Part shown: positions 1 to 6,043 of the stretch, piece by piece
Numbering within the stretch: the first letter of the stretch is position 1
Layout of the letters: the number at the start of each line of letters is the position of its first letter
Origin: CAZOVK01 sp964583165
GTDB taxonomy: Bacteria > Bacillota > Clostridia > Lachnospirales > WRAX01
Assembly (NCBI GenBank): GCA_964583165.1
Contig: CAZOVK010000100.1
Location: 1-6,747, forward strand
Direction: 5' to 3'
DNA length: 6,747 nucleotides
Notes under the pieces: generated by a model
Database searches by the model: none
Told to the model about the DNA's origin: nothing
Seen by the model: the letters and a program-made list of their open reading frames with translations, nothing else
Program-made: the position numbers and the translations under genes

Positions 1-9
1 TCTCTAAAA

Positions 10-82
10 TGGAGACAAGGGGATTCGAACCCCTGACCTCTGCGATGCGAACGCAGCGCTCTCCCAGCTGAGCCATGCCCCC
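10..82 (-). tRNA. tRNA-Ala, anticodon CGC
   Basis: This 73-nt tRNA reads alanine codon GCG. The minus strand folds into a full cloverleaf: 7-bp acceptor stem starting GGGGGCA, D stem GCTC/GAGC, anticodon stem CTGCG/CGCAG around loop TTCGCAT (anticodon CGC), and T arm AGGGG-TTCGAAT-CCCCT. The third acceptor pair is G3-U70, the main identity element for alanyl-tRNA synthetase. The discriminator is A and no CCA follows, so CCA must be added after transcription. It is the last visible gene of the tRNA unit. It matches the neighbouring tRNA-Ala(GGC) except at position 9, in the anticodon arm and at one T-loop base, which points to duplication from a common ancestor. Confidence 0.96.
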
Positions 83-124
83 GGTTGGTGCTTGTGTTGG
101 TGTTATACGAACTAAAACAAAAAG

Positions 125-197
<73 letters not shown>

Positions 198-246
198 GAA
201 ACGTTGTTGTAATATGTAACAACTACCACAACTTGTATTACTTTAA

Positions 247-320
247 TGCCCGAGAAGCTGAAGCGGATTAGATAACATACCTGTGGCATGTTATCCCGCT
301 GAAGCGAACCCTGCATTTTA
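247..320 (-). repeat. Structured tandem repeat, copy B (distal to tRNA-Leu)
   Basis: This 74-nt unit, read on the minus strand, begins TAAAATGCAGGGTTC and ends TTCTCGGGCA. Between these lies a 49-nt hairpin: basal stem GCT/AGC, a symmetric TC/TC internal loop, stem AGCGG/CCGCT, a 4-nt TAAT bulge on the 3' side, an 11-bp apical stem (GATAACATGCC/GGTATGTTATC, one G-U pair) and loop ACA. The last 11 bases (CTTCTCGGGCA) are identical to the 3' end of tRNA-Leu at 396-406, and GGGTTC matches its T arm. There is no open reading frame and no full tRNA cloverleaf. I do not recognise the element family. The repeat and the fold are seen directly; any role is unknown. Confidence 0.85.
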
Positions 321-395
321 TGCCCGAGAAGTTGAGGTGAAACGGCAACATGCCTGTGGCATGTTGACCTCACCGAAACGAACCCTCAATTTCAA
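321..395 (-). repeat. Structured tandem repeat, copy A (adjacent to tRNA-Leu)
   Basis: This 75-nt unit starts immediately after the tRNA-Leu discriminator base on the minus strand. Its layout matches copy B: a leader containing GAGGGTTC, a 49-nt hairpin, then TTCTCGGGCA. The hairpin has basal stem GTT/AAC, the same TC/TC internal loop, stem GGTGA/TCACC, a short GG/CC segment, a 3' bulge GTT, a 9-bp apical stem CAACATGCC/GGCATGTTG and loop ACA. The basal and middle stems differ in sequence from copy B, but both partner strands have changed so that pairing is kept. It lies within the likely primary tRNA transcript, so tRNA 3' maturation must cut exactly at its boundary. Confidence 0.85.
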
Positions 396-478
396 TGCCC
401 GAGAAGGGACTCGAACCCCCACGTACTCACGTACAGCAGATTTTGAGTCTGCCGCGTCTGCCATTCCGCCACTCGGGC
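396..478 (-). tRNA. tRNA-Leu, anticodon CAA
   Basis: This 83-nt class II tRNA reads leucine codon UUG. Acceptor stem GCCCGAG/CTCGGGC encloses a D arm, anticodon stem GCAGA/TCTGC around loop CTCAAAA (anticodon CAA), and a long variable arm (TACGTGAGTACGT region) typical of leucine tRNAs. The T loop is TTCGAGT. The T stem GGGGG/CCCTT contains two G-U pairs. The discriminator is A, as leucyl-tRNA synthetase usually requires, and no CCA is encoded. It is the first gene of the tRNA unit, about 14 nt downstream of the predicted transcription start. Its 3' end is repeated twice in the tandem elements that follow. Confidence 0.96.
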
Positions 479-498
479 CGCTAATTACTACGAACATT

Positions 499-527
499 AT
501 TATAGTTGAAACAGGCTGGTTTGTCAA
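499..527 (-). promoter_or_regulatory. Consensus sigma-A promoter of the tRNA unit
   Basis: On the minus strand a perfect -35 box TTGACA (522-527) and a perfect -10 box TATAAT (499-504) are separated by 17 nt, the optimal spacing. Transcription should start near 492, leaving a leader of about 14 nt before tRNA-Leu. Such a full match fits the strong constitutive expression usual for tRNA genes. No other promoter of similar quality is seen before the two tRNA-Ala genes. The -35 box lies inside one arm of the inverted repeat at 521-559. Confidence 0.9.
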
Positions 528-559
528 GAGGATTTTTAGCATAAATCTTCTCTTGACAA
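521..559. repeat. Inverted repeat overlapping the tRNA promoter -35 box
   Basis: Perfect 10-bp arms TTGTCAAGAG (521-530) and CTCTTGACAA (550-559) flank a second paired segment, GATTT (531-535) with AAATC (543-547). This leaves a 7-nt loop and a 2-nt bulge. The left arm contains the -35 hexamer of the tRNA promoter. The right arm holds a second TTGACA facing the other way, but no -10 box is found 17 nt beyond it. It could be an operator or a hairpin in read-through RNA from ftsK. No T tract follows, so it is not a clear terminator. Confidence 0.6.
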
Positions 560-572
560 TGCTTATTACGGG

Positions 573-608
573 GAAAAACAAGGCGGCCGACAATGATTGT
601 CAGCCGCC
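573..608 (-). terminator. Rho-independent terminator of ftsK
   Basis: On the minus strand, 38 nt after the ftsK stop, GGCGGC pairs with GCCGCC and the inner TGACAAT with ATTGTCG (one G-U pair). This gives a GC-rich stem of about 12 bp, followed directly by TTGTTTTTCCCC. The stem plus T tract is a standard intrinsic terminator. It separates ftsK transcription from the tRNA promoter 46 nt further on. Confidence 0.85.
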
Positions 609-646
609 GGAAGGGGAGTTAGCCAACAGCGCCGCGTCCCCGTTTA

Positions 647-3511
647 TTATTTACGCCGCTTCATTTGTTCCCATTCATAGGGTTTAATAAGAATCTTGCG
701 CGGTTTTGATGCGCCCTCGTCGGGGCCTACTATACCGCGGGATTCCAGCTCTTCAATGAGACGGGCGGCGCGGTTATAACCGATACGGAAACGGCGTTGG
801 AGTAGTGAGGCGCTCGCTTTGTCTTTTTCGAGTATAAACTCGACGGCTTCAAAGAAAAACTCGTCTGTACCGCTCTCGTCGAAGTCCGAATCTTCGGATG
901 TAATGACTTCGCTCTCGATTGTTGTATCGTATTGTACGGTATTGTTCTCTTTGATGTAAGCAACTATAGACTCTATCTCTTTGGCAGAGATGAACGCGCC
1001 TTGAATGCGCAAGGGTTTTAGACTGCCTAGCGGATGGAACAGCATGTCGCCCTTGCCGAGTAGATTCTCAGCGCCGTATGCGTCAAGGATTGTGCGCGAA
1101 TCAATACCGGACGACACCGCGAATGCCATGCGCGAAGGTACGTTGGCCTTGATTTTGCCTGTGATAACGTCAACGGATGGGCGTTGTGTTGCGATTACGA
1201 GGTGAATACCTGCCGCGCGTGCCATTTGGGCAAGGCGGCTGATTGAGTCTTCGACGCTCTTTTCGGCCGTCATCATGAGGTCGGCCAATTCATCAATGAT
1301 TATGATAATCTGGGGCATGACTGCGTCACTGCCGATTTCTGCCATATACTCATTGTAACCGGCGCAGTTTTTGACATTGTTCGTCGCGAATTCTTGGTAG
1401 CGGCGTTCCATTTCGCGCACGCCCCAGTTGAGCGCCTTCGCCGCCTGTTTGGGGTCGGTGACGACGGGGATGAGCAGGTGGGGGATGCCGTTGTACATGT
1501 TCAATTCGACGACTTTCGGGTCAATCATGATAAAACGCACTTGATTGGGTGTTGATTTGTAGATAATACTCGTGATTAGCGTATTAACGCAGACGCTCTT
1601 ACCTGAACCCGTTGAACCCGCTATAAGCAAGTGTGGCATGGCGGCAATGTCAGCTACGACGACTTCACCGGCAATGTCTTTGCCTACGGCGAACGCGACG
1701 TTTGATTTACTCTTCGAGAACGCCTGTGAATCAAGGACTTCTCTCAAGCTGACCATCTGTGGGTCGCGGTTCGGGATTTCTATACCGATAACGGGCTTGC
1801 CCGGGACGGGGGCTTCGATACGGACGCTGGTCGCCGCGAGGTTCAGCGCGATATCATCAGAAAGGTTAGAAATCTTAGACACGCGGACACCTTGACCGGG
1901 GGATAACTCATAACGCGTGACTGTCGGCCCACGTGACACTTCAACCACACGCGCTTCAACGCCGAACGAGCGCAAGGTTTCTTCCAGTTTCTTGCTGGTT
2001 TCTATGATGTGTGCCTTGGTTTCGACACTGGGGGCGCTGGAGTAGTCATTAAGAAGCTCAACCGGCGGGAAAACGTATTCGGCGGGCTCTTCAATCTCTG
2101 TAGTCAATGAAGAGAACACATCTGTCTGAGGTGGTGGCGTTGGTTTTAGTGGGGCGGGCGCAACAGCGGCAACAGGCGTGACGGTCTGAGGTTCGGGCGT
2201 TTGCACGGCGGTTACCATAGGTCTGGTTGGTGTAGAGGTGACGGCGATTTCATCATCGAAGCCAATGAAACATATATCACTGTCATTATCGGGGTCGATA
2301 GTTTCAAGTTTTTGGGGCTGTTCGGTCGCGGTGGGTGGTGTAGGGTAGGGTAGGGGTTGAGGCGTGTAGGGTATTTCTTCTATATAATCACTTGTATAAT
2401 CATCAAAAGGCGCATCCGATTCTGCGCCAAGCAGAATGCCCGCGGCCGCGTGGCGTGAAGCGTCAAACGCCATTGTCGGCACATCTTCGGTTGCCCCTAA
2501 TTCATCGGCAAAATCGGTGTCGCAAATAATTTCGGGCTCATAGGCCGTTTTAATTACGGGTTCAACAATTGTTGCGGAAGATGGCTTTACAATGCCGCGC
2601 CGCATAGGCTCGCGGCGTTTGATAAACTCGGGGAAGGTAGCTACCGGGGGTGGTTCGGGGTCTAACAGTTCGTGCATGGCGGCCTGTTCACGCGCTTTTC
2701 TGATGCGCTCGCCGATTAGGTCGATTTCGTCGATTTCTTCGTCAGACTCTTCTTCCGCGACAGTATGGTTGAAAACACGCTGTGTCCGTGTAGCTTCCGG
2801 TGGATTTTCTTTAGCGTTTTTCTTCACCGCGGCGGCTCTCATTGCGCGAGATTCCATCGCTTCGTCGCGCATATCAGAGATTTTGGCGACGGCAGATTCT
2901 GTTAATCCCATTACGGCGCTGAACAGGGACTTACCCGTGATGAGAATTATCAGGCTTGCGGCGGCAATGCCCAATACGAGGTATGTACCCACTGCGCCGA
3001 GAAGCAGATATAAAAAGTTGCCGAATATTGCGCCGAAGAAGCCGCCGTTTGTAATTCCGCCGTTTGTGAAACAGCTCATCAAATATTCGGTTAGGGTGTT
3101 ATAATTAGGTGCCTTGTAGCTTAATACATGCGCGAAACTGATGATAATAAAGAACAACGCCCCACACATAACGGTGGTTCTTACGTTAAAATACTTATCC
3201 TGCGAAGCCATATAATACACTGATAGTGCAATAATCAGAAATGGCATTGCATATGCGCCGATACCGAACAGCCCGCGCAGAATACCCGCGATGGCTGTCA
3301 AGACGGTGCCGCCCCATGTCGTGAACATGCCGATGATGAGTAATAACCCAAAACCAATGGCAATAAGCGCGAGAACCTCAAAAACAATGGTACTGTCGCG
3401 TGGTGGGGCGGTTTTTTTGGGGCTTGCAACCTTTGTTCTGGAACCGGTGGTTTTTGCTGTATTCTTAGGCGCGGGCTTTTTCGCGCTCTTTATCGTCTTT
3501 CGCGTGGGCAT
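647..3511 (-). CDS. ftsK: DNA translocase FtsK/SpoIIIE family
   Basis: This 954-residue protein is a membrane-anchored, ATP-driven DNA pump that clears chromosome DNA from the division septum and, in endospore formers, moves DNA into the forespore. A Lys/Thr/Pro-rich cytoplasmic tail (1-40) precedes about four membrane segments (roughly 43-63, 83-101, 114-133 and 163-192). A low-complexity acidic and Pro-rich linker (about 210-495) follows, then the motor: alpha/beta domain from about 500, Walker A GSTGSGKS at 632-639, and Walker B IIIIIDE ending at 740-741. The C-terminal winged-helix gamma domain (about 883-945) would read the orienting DNA motif. An ATG 18 codons upstream (3565) is rejected because it lies upstream of the predicted transcription start. 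ATG 3511 has AAAGGA ahead of it. The gene ends in tandem TAA codons. It has its own promoter and terminator, so it is probably monocistronic. Whether it acts as FtsK or SpoIIIE cannot be told from sequence alone. Confidence 0.95.
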   Translation of the reverse strand: MPTRKTIKSAKKPAPKNTAKTTGSRTKVASPKKTAPPRDSTIVFEVLALIAIGFGLLLIIGMFTTWGGTVLTAIAGILRGLFGIGAYAMPFLIIALSVYYMASQDKYFNVRTTVMCGALFFIIISFAHVLSYKAPNYNTLTEYLMSCFTNGGITNGGFFGAIFGNFLYLLLGAVGTYLVLGIAAASLIILITGKSLFSAVMGLTESAVAKISDMRDEAMESRAMRAAAVKKNAKENPPEATRTQRVFNHTVAEEESDEEIDEIDLIGERIRKAREQAAMHELLDPEPPPVATFPEFIKRREPMRRGIVKPSSATIVEPVIKTAYEPEIICDTDFADELGATEDVPTMAFDASRHAAAGILLGAESDAPFDDYTSDYIEEIPYTPQPLPYPTPPTATEQPQKLETIDPDNDSDICFIGFDDEIAVTSTPTRPMVTAVQTPEPQTVTPVAAVAPAPLKPTPPPQTDVFSSLTTEIEEPAEYVFPPVELLNDYSSAPSVETKAHIIETSKKLEETLRSFGVEARVVEVSRGPTVTRYELSPGQGVRVSKISNLSDDIALNLAATSVRIEAPVPGKPVIGIEIPNRDPQMVSLREVLDSQAFSKSKSNVAFAVGKDIAGEVVVADIAAMPHLLIAGSTGSGKSVCVNTLITSIIYKSTPNQVRFIMIDPKVVELNMYNGIPHLLIPVVTDPKQAAKALNWGVREMERRYQEFATNNVKNCAGYNEYMAEIGSDAVMPQIIIIIDELADLMMTAEKSVEDSISRLAQMARAAGIHLVIATQRPSVDVITGKIKANVPSRMAFAVSSGIDSRTILDAYGAENLLGKGDMLFHPLGSLKPLRIQGAFISAKEIESIVAYIKENNTVQYDTTIESEVITSEDSDFDESGTDEFFFEAVEFILEKDKASASLLQRRFRIGYNRAARLIEELESRGIVGPDEGASKPRKILIKPYEWEQMKRRK

Positions 3512-3517
3512 AGTGTT

Positions 3518-3524
3518 TCCTTTC
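3518..3524 (-). promoter_or_regulatory. Ribosome binding site that fixes the ftsK start
   Basis: GAAAGGA ends 6 nt before the ATG at 3511 on the minus strand. The alternative ATG at 3565 lies between the ftsK -10 box and the promoter -35 box region, upstream of the expected transcript start near 3550, so it cannot be used from this promoter. Confidence 0.7.
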
Positions 3525-3556
3525 GCATGAAAATAATGGCAATTGCCTGCCTTTGT

Positions 3557-3585
3557 ATTATACACGAATCGAACACATCTTGCAA
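3557..3585 (-). promoter_or_regulatory. ftsK promoter
   Basis: On the minus strand, -35 TTGCAA (3580-3585, four of six consensus bases) and -10 TATAAT (3557-3562, perfect) are separated by 17 nt. The predicted start near 3550 gives a leader of about 40 nt before the ATG at 3511. The -35 hexamer is self-complementary and is also the -35 of the promoter on the other strand. Confidence 0.75.
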
Positions 3586-3608
3586 GTTAGAGCGCGATAA
3601 TATATAAT
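3580..3608 (+). promoter_or_regulatory. Promoter of the metal-dependent hydrolase gene
   Basis: On the plus strand, -35 TTGCAA (3580-3585) and -10 TATAAT (3603-3608) are separated by 17 nt. Transcription should start near 3615, about 30 nt before the ATG at 3646. The first in-frame ATG (3607) lies partly inside the -10 box and so cannot be the start codon of this transcript. Confidence 0.75.
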
Positions 3609-3630
3609 GAAATCACCGAACAATCGGAGT

Positions 3631-3636
3631 AGGAGG
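3631..3636 (+). promoter_or_regulatory. Ribosome binding site of the hydrolase gene
   Basis: A perfect AGGAGG lies 9 nt before the ATG at 3646. This selects that ATG over the upstream in-frame ATG at 3607, which has no such site. Confidence 0.8.
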
Positions 3637-3645
3637 GGTGTTTTT

Positions 3646-4254
3646 ATGAAACCGAAAATGACATTTATCGGGCACGCGAGCCTGAAATTCGTTACAGCGG
3701 CGGGAACGGTCGTTTATATTGACCCTGCTTTTAACGGCGATTACAGCGAACCCGCTGATTTGATTCTCATTACACATCACCACGGTGACCATGACCAGGT
3801 GGGTTTGGTGCAGAAGAAAACAGAGTGTCGCATTATCGACGTGCCTGACGTGCTTGTGGGTGGGGAGTATCAAACAATTCAGCACATGGATGTGACGGCC
3901 ACGGCTGTCGCCGCGTACAACAAGAATCACAACAAGGAGAACTGCGTTGGGTATGTACTGGCGTTTGACGGCGTGAAAATCTATGTACCGGGTGATACGT
4001 CTAAGACGGACGATATGAGCGAGAAGTTAGCCGCAATGAATCTGGACTATGCGCTGTTCCCGATTGATGGGATTTATAACATGAGCCCGGCGGAAGCCGC
4101 CGAATGCGCCGCGATTATCGGTGCTAAGGTTAATATCCCGATACATAATGACCCTCGGAGTATGCAGACGGGCGAATATTACGAAACAAACCTAGCGGAA
4201 TTCAACTCGGCGGGAAAACGGGTTGTTAAACATGGTGAAACCATAGAGTTGTAG
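3646..4254 (+). CDS. Metallo-beta-lactamase-fold, metal-dependent hydrolase (UPF0173-like)
   Basis: This 202-residue cytoplasmic protein has the layout of the small 'Zn-dependent hydrolase of the beta-lactamase fold' group related to UPF0173 and UlaG-like proteins. The early FIGHASL segment (7-13, His10) is typical of that group. The metal motif HxHxDH is H44-x-H46-x-D48-H49, within THHHGDHD. A further expected metal ligand is Asp117 in the PGDTS segment, and His167 in IPIHND is the likely final His. No signal peptide or membrane segment is seen. The length is close to that of the family (about 200-230 residues). The substrate cannot be told from sequence; homologues are mostly uncharacterised. 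The gene is transcribed alone, divergently from ftsK, from a promoter sharing its -35 box, and is followed by a hairpin. The start at 3646 is supported by AGGAGG at optimal spacing. Confidence 0.88.
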   Translation: MKPKMTFIGHASLKFVTAAGTVVYIDPAFNGDYSEPADLILITHHHGDHDQVGLVQKKTECRIIDVPDVLVGGEYQTIQHMDVTATAVAAYNKNHNKENCVGYVLAFDGVKIYVPGDTSKTDDMSEKLAAMNLDYALFPIDGIYNMSPAEAAECAAIIGAKVNIPIHNDPRSMQTGEYYETNLAEFNSAGKRVVKHGETIEL

Positions 4255-4259
4255 GAACA

Positions 4260-4297
4260 AGAAATCGGGCAGGCTTTAGCCTGCCCTAAGAATTTCT
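4260..4297. terminator. Hairpin between convergent genes, probable bidirectional terminator
   Basis: A perfect 8-bp GC stem, GGGCAGGC (4267-4274) with GCCTGCCC (4279-4286), closes a TTTA loop. An outer AGAAAT/ATTTCT pair lengthens it. On the plus strand it lies just after the hydrolase stop and is followed by TAAGAATTTCT. On the minus strand it follows the end of the cysteine-rich gene and is followed by GATTTCTTGTT. Both T tracts are weak, but the position between convergent genes fits termination in both directions. Confidence 0.65.
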
Positions 4298-4318
4298 GAC
4301 CACCTAAAAGCGGTTATG

Positions 4319-4567
4319 TCAAAAATCCCGTTTTTCGTTACAGTATGAGCAGTAACACTCATCAACATAGCCACCTTCGGGGCAGATACTGCAAGTCATG
4401 CCATAACAAGGGTCGCTGTATTGACCTACGCCGCGCTCGCGACATTGAACGCCGTCTTTTTGCACGAAAATATCGAATTTATGACCGAGTTTACCGCATA
4501 TTACGCGTTGTATATCCTTTGATTCTGTTTGCTCGCGCACGTGGGTCAGATGTTCTTCGCTAAGCAT
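4319..4567 (-). CDS. Small cysteine-rich, probably zinc-binding protein (possibly a remnant)
   Basis: The ATG-initiated frame encodes 82 residues. I do not recognise the family. The N-terminal third is charged and helical in character. The rest holds eight cysteines and a nearby histidine: C24, H29, C42, C54, then C59-x2-C62, C71, and C73-x2-C76. This pattern suggests one or two structural zinc sites. A GAGG sits 8 nt before the ATG at 4567, so translation from here is possible. However, the same frame stays open and reads like normal protein for 47 codons further upstream, to a TAA at 4709-4711. The 82-residue form may therefore be only the intact 3' part of a longer, damaged gene. It is the last gene of the flgG-flgJ-hflX operon. 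Confidence 0.5.
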   Translation of the reverse strand: MLSEEHLTHVREQTESKDIQRVICGKLGHKFDIFVQKDGVQCRERGVGQYSDPCYGMTCSICPEGGYVDECYCSYCNEKRDF

Positions 4568-4746
4568 TTTACAGGCCTCGATGTCACCGCCTATAGCTAA
4601 TTCTATAAGCTGTTCAGGGGTTTGAGCCGTTAAGAAATCAATACGTTGTTGGTGTTTGATTTCTGCTTGTTTTCGGTTTTCTGTTTCTTCTCTTAATATG
4701 CGTTCAGCTTATTGCCGTTTACGCTTTCTATTGAAAAACCCGACAT
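4568..4746 (-). pseudogene. Broken 5' part of the cysteine-rich gene
   Basis: An ATG at 4746, 20 nt after the hflX stop and preceded by GAGGGGG (4749-4755), begins MSGFS and stops after 17 codons. Adding one T in the T5 run at 4734-4738 would instead give MSGFFNRKRKRQ, then a TAA at 4709-4711. After that stop the frame is open and protein-like (for example FLTAQTPEQLIELAIGGD) and joins the 82-residue cysteine-rich frame. No ATG, GTG or TTG occurs between that TAA and ATG 4567. The simplest reading is a gene of about 140 codons damaged by a one-base deletion and a nonsense change. Sequencing error is possible, at least for the homopolymer run. Confidence 0.5.
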
Positions 4747-4766
4747 TACCCCCTCATCGGCTGTCG

Positions 4767-6035
4767 CTATTGGCTCTGTGTTTCATATGCCGCGAGTTTG
4801 TTTCTGATGCTCTCGTCCGCGTAAAGCTCCATATATATACCGTCAGCGCGGTGTTCTTCGGCGACAATCTCACAATTGCCGTGAATTAGGTTCAACAAAC
4901 GCCCTTCTGCGTATGGCAGAAGTATCGTAAACACGCGCTTGTGCTTGTTAAGCTCCGTTTCAATAGCCGCGAGTAATTCCGATACGCCCGCGCCTGTTTT
5001 GGCTGAGATATTGACAGCAACAGTCGCGTGGCTATCTGTCGGTAGCGGTGTGTCTATGGGCAAGTCGGTTTTGTTATAGACGGTTATAATGGGTCTGTCA
5101 TCACATTCGAGTTCTGACAGCGTGCGGTATACCGTCGCCATCTGACTGTCGCGCATGGGGTTGGCGGCATCTACAACGTGTAGGATAATATCGGCGTAAC
5201 GCATGTCCGTAAGTGTCGAGCGGAAAGCCGATACGAGTGTATGCGGGAGTTTGCGGATAAAGCCAACAGTGTCGGTAAGTAGAATATCCGTGCCGCCCGG
5301 TAGGCTCAAACGCCGTGTTGTCGTGTCGAGTGTGGCGAAAAGCTTGTTTTCGGCCAGAACACCCGCCTGTGTAGCGGCATTCATGAGTGTCGATTTACCC
5401 GCGTTTGTATATCCCGCGAGTGATACAACGGATATGCGGCTACGTTCGCGAGATTTCCGCTCCGTGTCGCGTTGCTTCTGGAGGTTTTCCAGTTCTTGGT
5501 TCAGTTGGGCTATCTTGTCGCGGATGTAACGGCGGTCAAGTTCGAGCTTTGTTTCACCTGCGCCGCGTGTATGCGTGCCCGCGCCGCCACCTATACGTGA
5601 CATGCTCTTGCCGTAACCCGTTAAGTGTGTGAGTCTGTAGCGGAGGTTCGCGAGTTCTACCTGTAGCTTGCTTTCACCCGTTCGTGCGTGTTGCTCAAAG
5701 ATGTCCAGAATGAGCATGGTTCTGTCAATGACGGGTACGCCCACGACTTCTGAAATATTGCGCATCTGTGAGTCTGACAGTTCGTCGTCACAAATCACTA
5801 CATCTGCCTCATGAAAACTCACGAGTGCGCGGAGTTCATCTAGCTTTCCCTTGCCGAAATAATGGGCGCGGTGAATGGCCTCGCGCTTCTGAATCAGCTT
5901 GTCTAAGACCTCAATGCCGGCCGTATCAGCCAATTCCGCAAGCTCATACAAACAATCCTCCGCCGAAACAGGCGATTTGTCCTGTTCCACTGCCGCGAGG
6001 ATTGCTTTTTCTTTTCTGTTTTCTGATTCTATCAT
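4767..6035 (-). CDS. hflX: GTPase HflX
   Basis: HflX is a translation-associated GTPase that binds the large ribosomal subunit; in well-studied bacteria it splits or rescues stalled 70S ribosomes under stress. This copy has 422 residues, normal for the family. The N-terminal HflX domain (about 25-200) includes YFGKGK (59-64), the glycine-rich GGGAGTHTRGAGETKLE loop (149-165) and a charged coiled-coil segment (about 165-200). The G domain has G1 GYTNAGKST (208-216), G2 with TLDTTTR (235-241), G3 DTVGF (255-259), G4 NKTD (321-324) and G5 SAK (344-346), followed by a short C-terminal domain. All nucleotide-binding motifs are intact. The ATG lies 8 nt after the flgJ stop, and its likely GAGGAG site overlaps the last codons of flgJ with a rather long 11-nt spacing. 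This suggests co-transcription and some translational coupling. Confidence 0.97.
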   Translation of the reverse strand: MIESENRKEKAILAAVEQDKSPVSAEDCLYELAELADTAGIEVLDKLIQKREAIHRAHYFGKGKLDELRALVSFHEADVVICDDELSDSQMRNISEVVGVPVIDRTMLILDIFEQHARTGESKLQVELANLRYRLTHLTGYGKSMSRIGGGAGTHTRGAGETKLELDRRYIRDKIAQLNQELENLQKQRDTERKSRERSRISVVSLAGYTNAGKSTLMNAATQAGVLAENKLFATLDTTTRRLSLPGGTDILLTDTVGFIRKLPHTLVSAFRSTLTDMRYADIILHVVDAANPMRDSQMATVYRTLSELECDDRPIITVYNKTDLPIDTPLPTDSHATVAVNISAKTGAGVSELLAAIETELNKHKRVFTILLPYAEGRLLNLIHGNCEIVAEEHRADGIYMELYADESIRNKLAAYETQSQ

Positions 6036-6043
6036 TTAATAGT

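Noticed and set aside
247..395. The tandem hairpins as integron attC sites
   Set aside because: The stem, internal loop and one-sided bulge layout is reminiscent of attC, but the conserved GTTRRRY and RYYYAAC boxes are not present at the expected positions. There are no cassettes or integrase in view.
247..406. The tandem repeats as a CRISPR array
   Set aside because: The repeats are adjacent rather than separated by unique spacers, the shared sequence is a tRNA end plus a variable hairpin, and no cas gene is present.
318..593. Minus-strand open frame of 91 codons containing GGMADAADSKSA
   Set aside because: This is the known artefact of translating a leucine tRNA gene. It covers the tRNA, its promoter and a repeat unit.
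283..687. Plus-strand open frame of 134 codons across the tRNA-Leu region
   Set aside because: It reads through the antisense of tRNA-Leu, giving the familiar spurious REGTRTPTYSRTADFESA-like peptide, and through the tandem repeats. It has no ribosome site and crosses the tRNA promoter and the ftsK terminator.
3512..3565. Longer N-terminus for FtsK starting at 3565
   Set aside because: That ATG lies upstream of the predicted -10 box and transcription start and has no ribosome site. The start at 3511 has AAAGGA and gives a typical Lys-rich tail.
3607..3645. Longer N-terminus for the hydrolase starting at 3607
   Set aside because: The ATG overlaps the TATAAT box of its own promoter. The ATG at 3646 follows AGGAGG and begins directly before the conserved first beta strand.
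4734..4743. Programmed -1 frameshifting at the in-phase G GGT TTT heptamer after ATG 4746
   Set aside because: The heptamer is in the right phase and a -1 shift would enter the cysteine-rich frame, but ribosomes would then meet the TAA at 4709-4711 a few codons later. Frameshifting alone therefore cannot yield the full protein.
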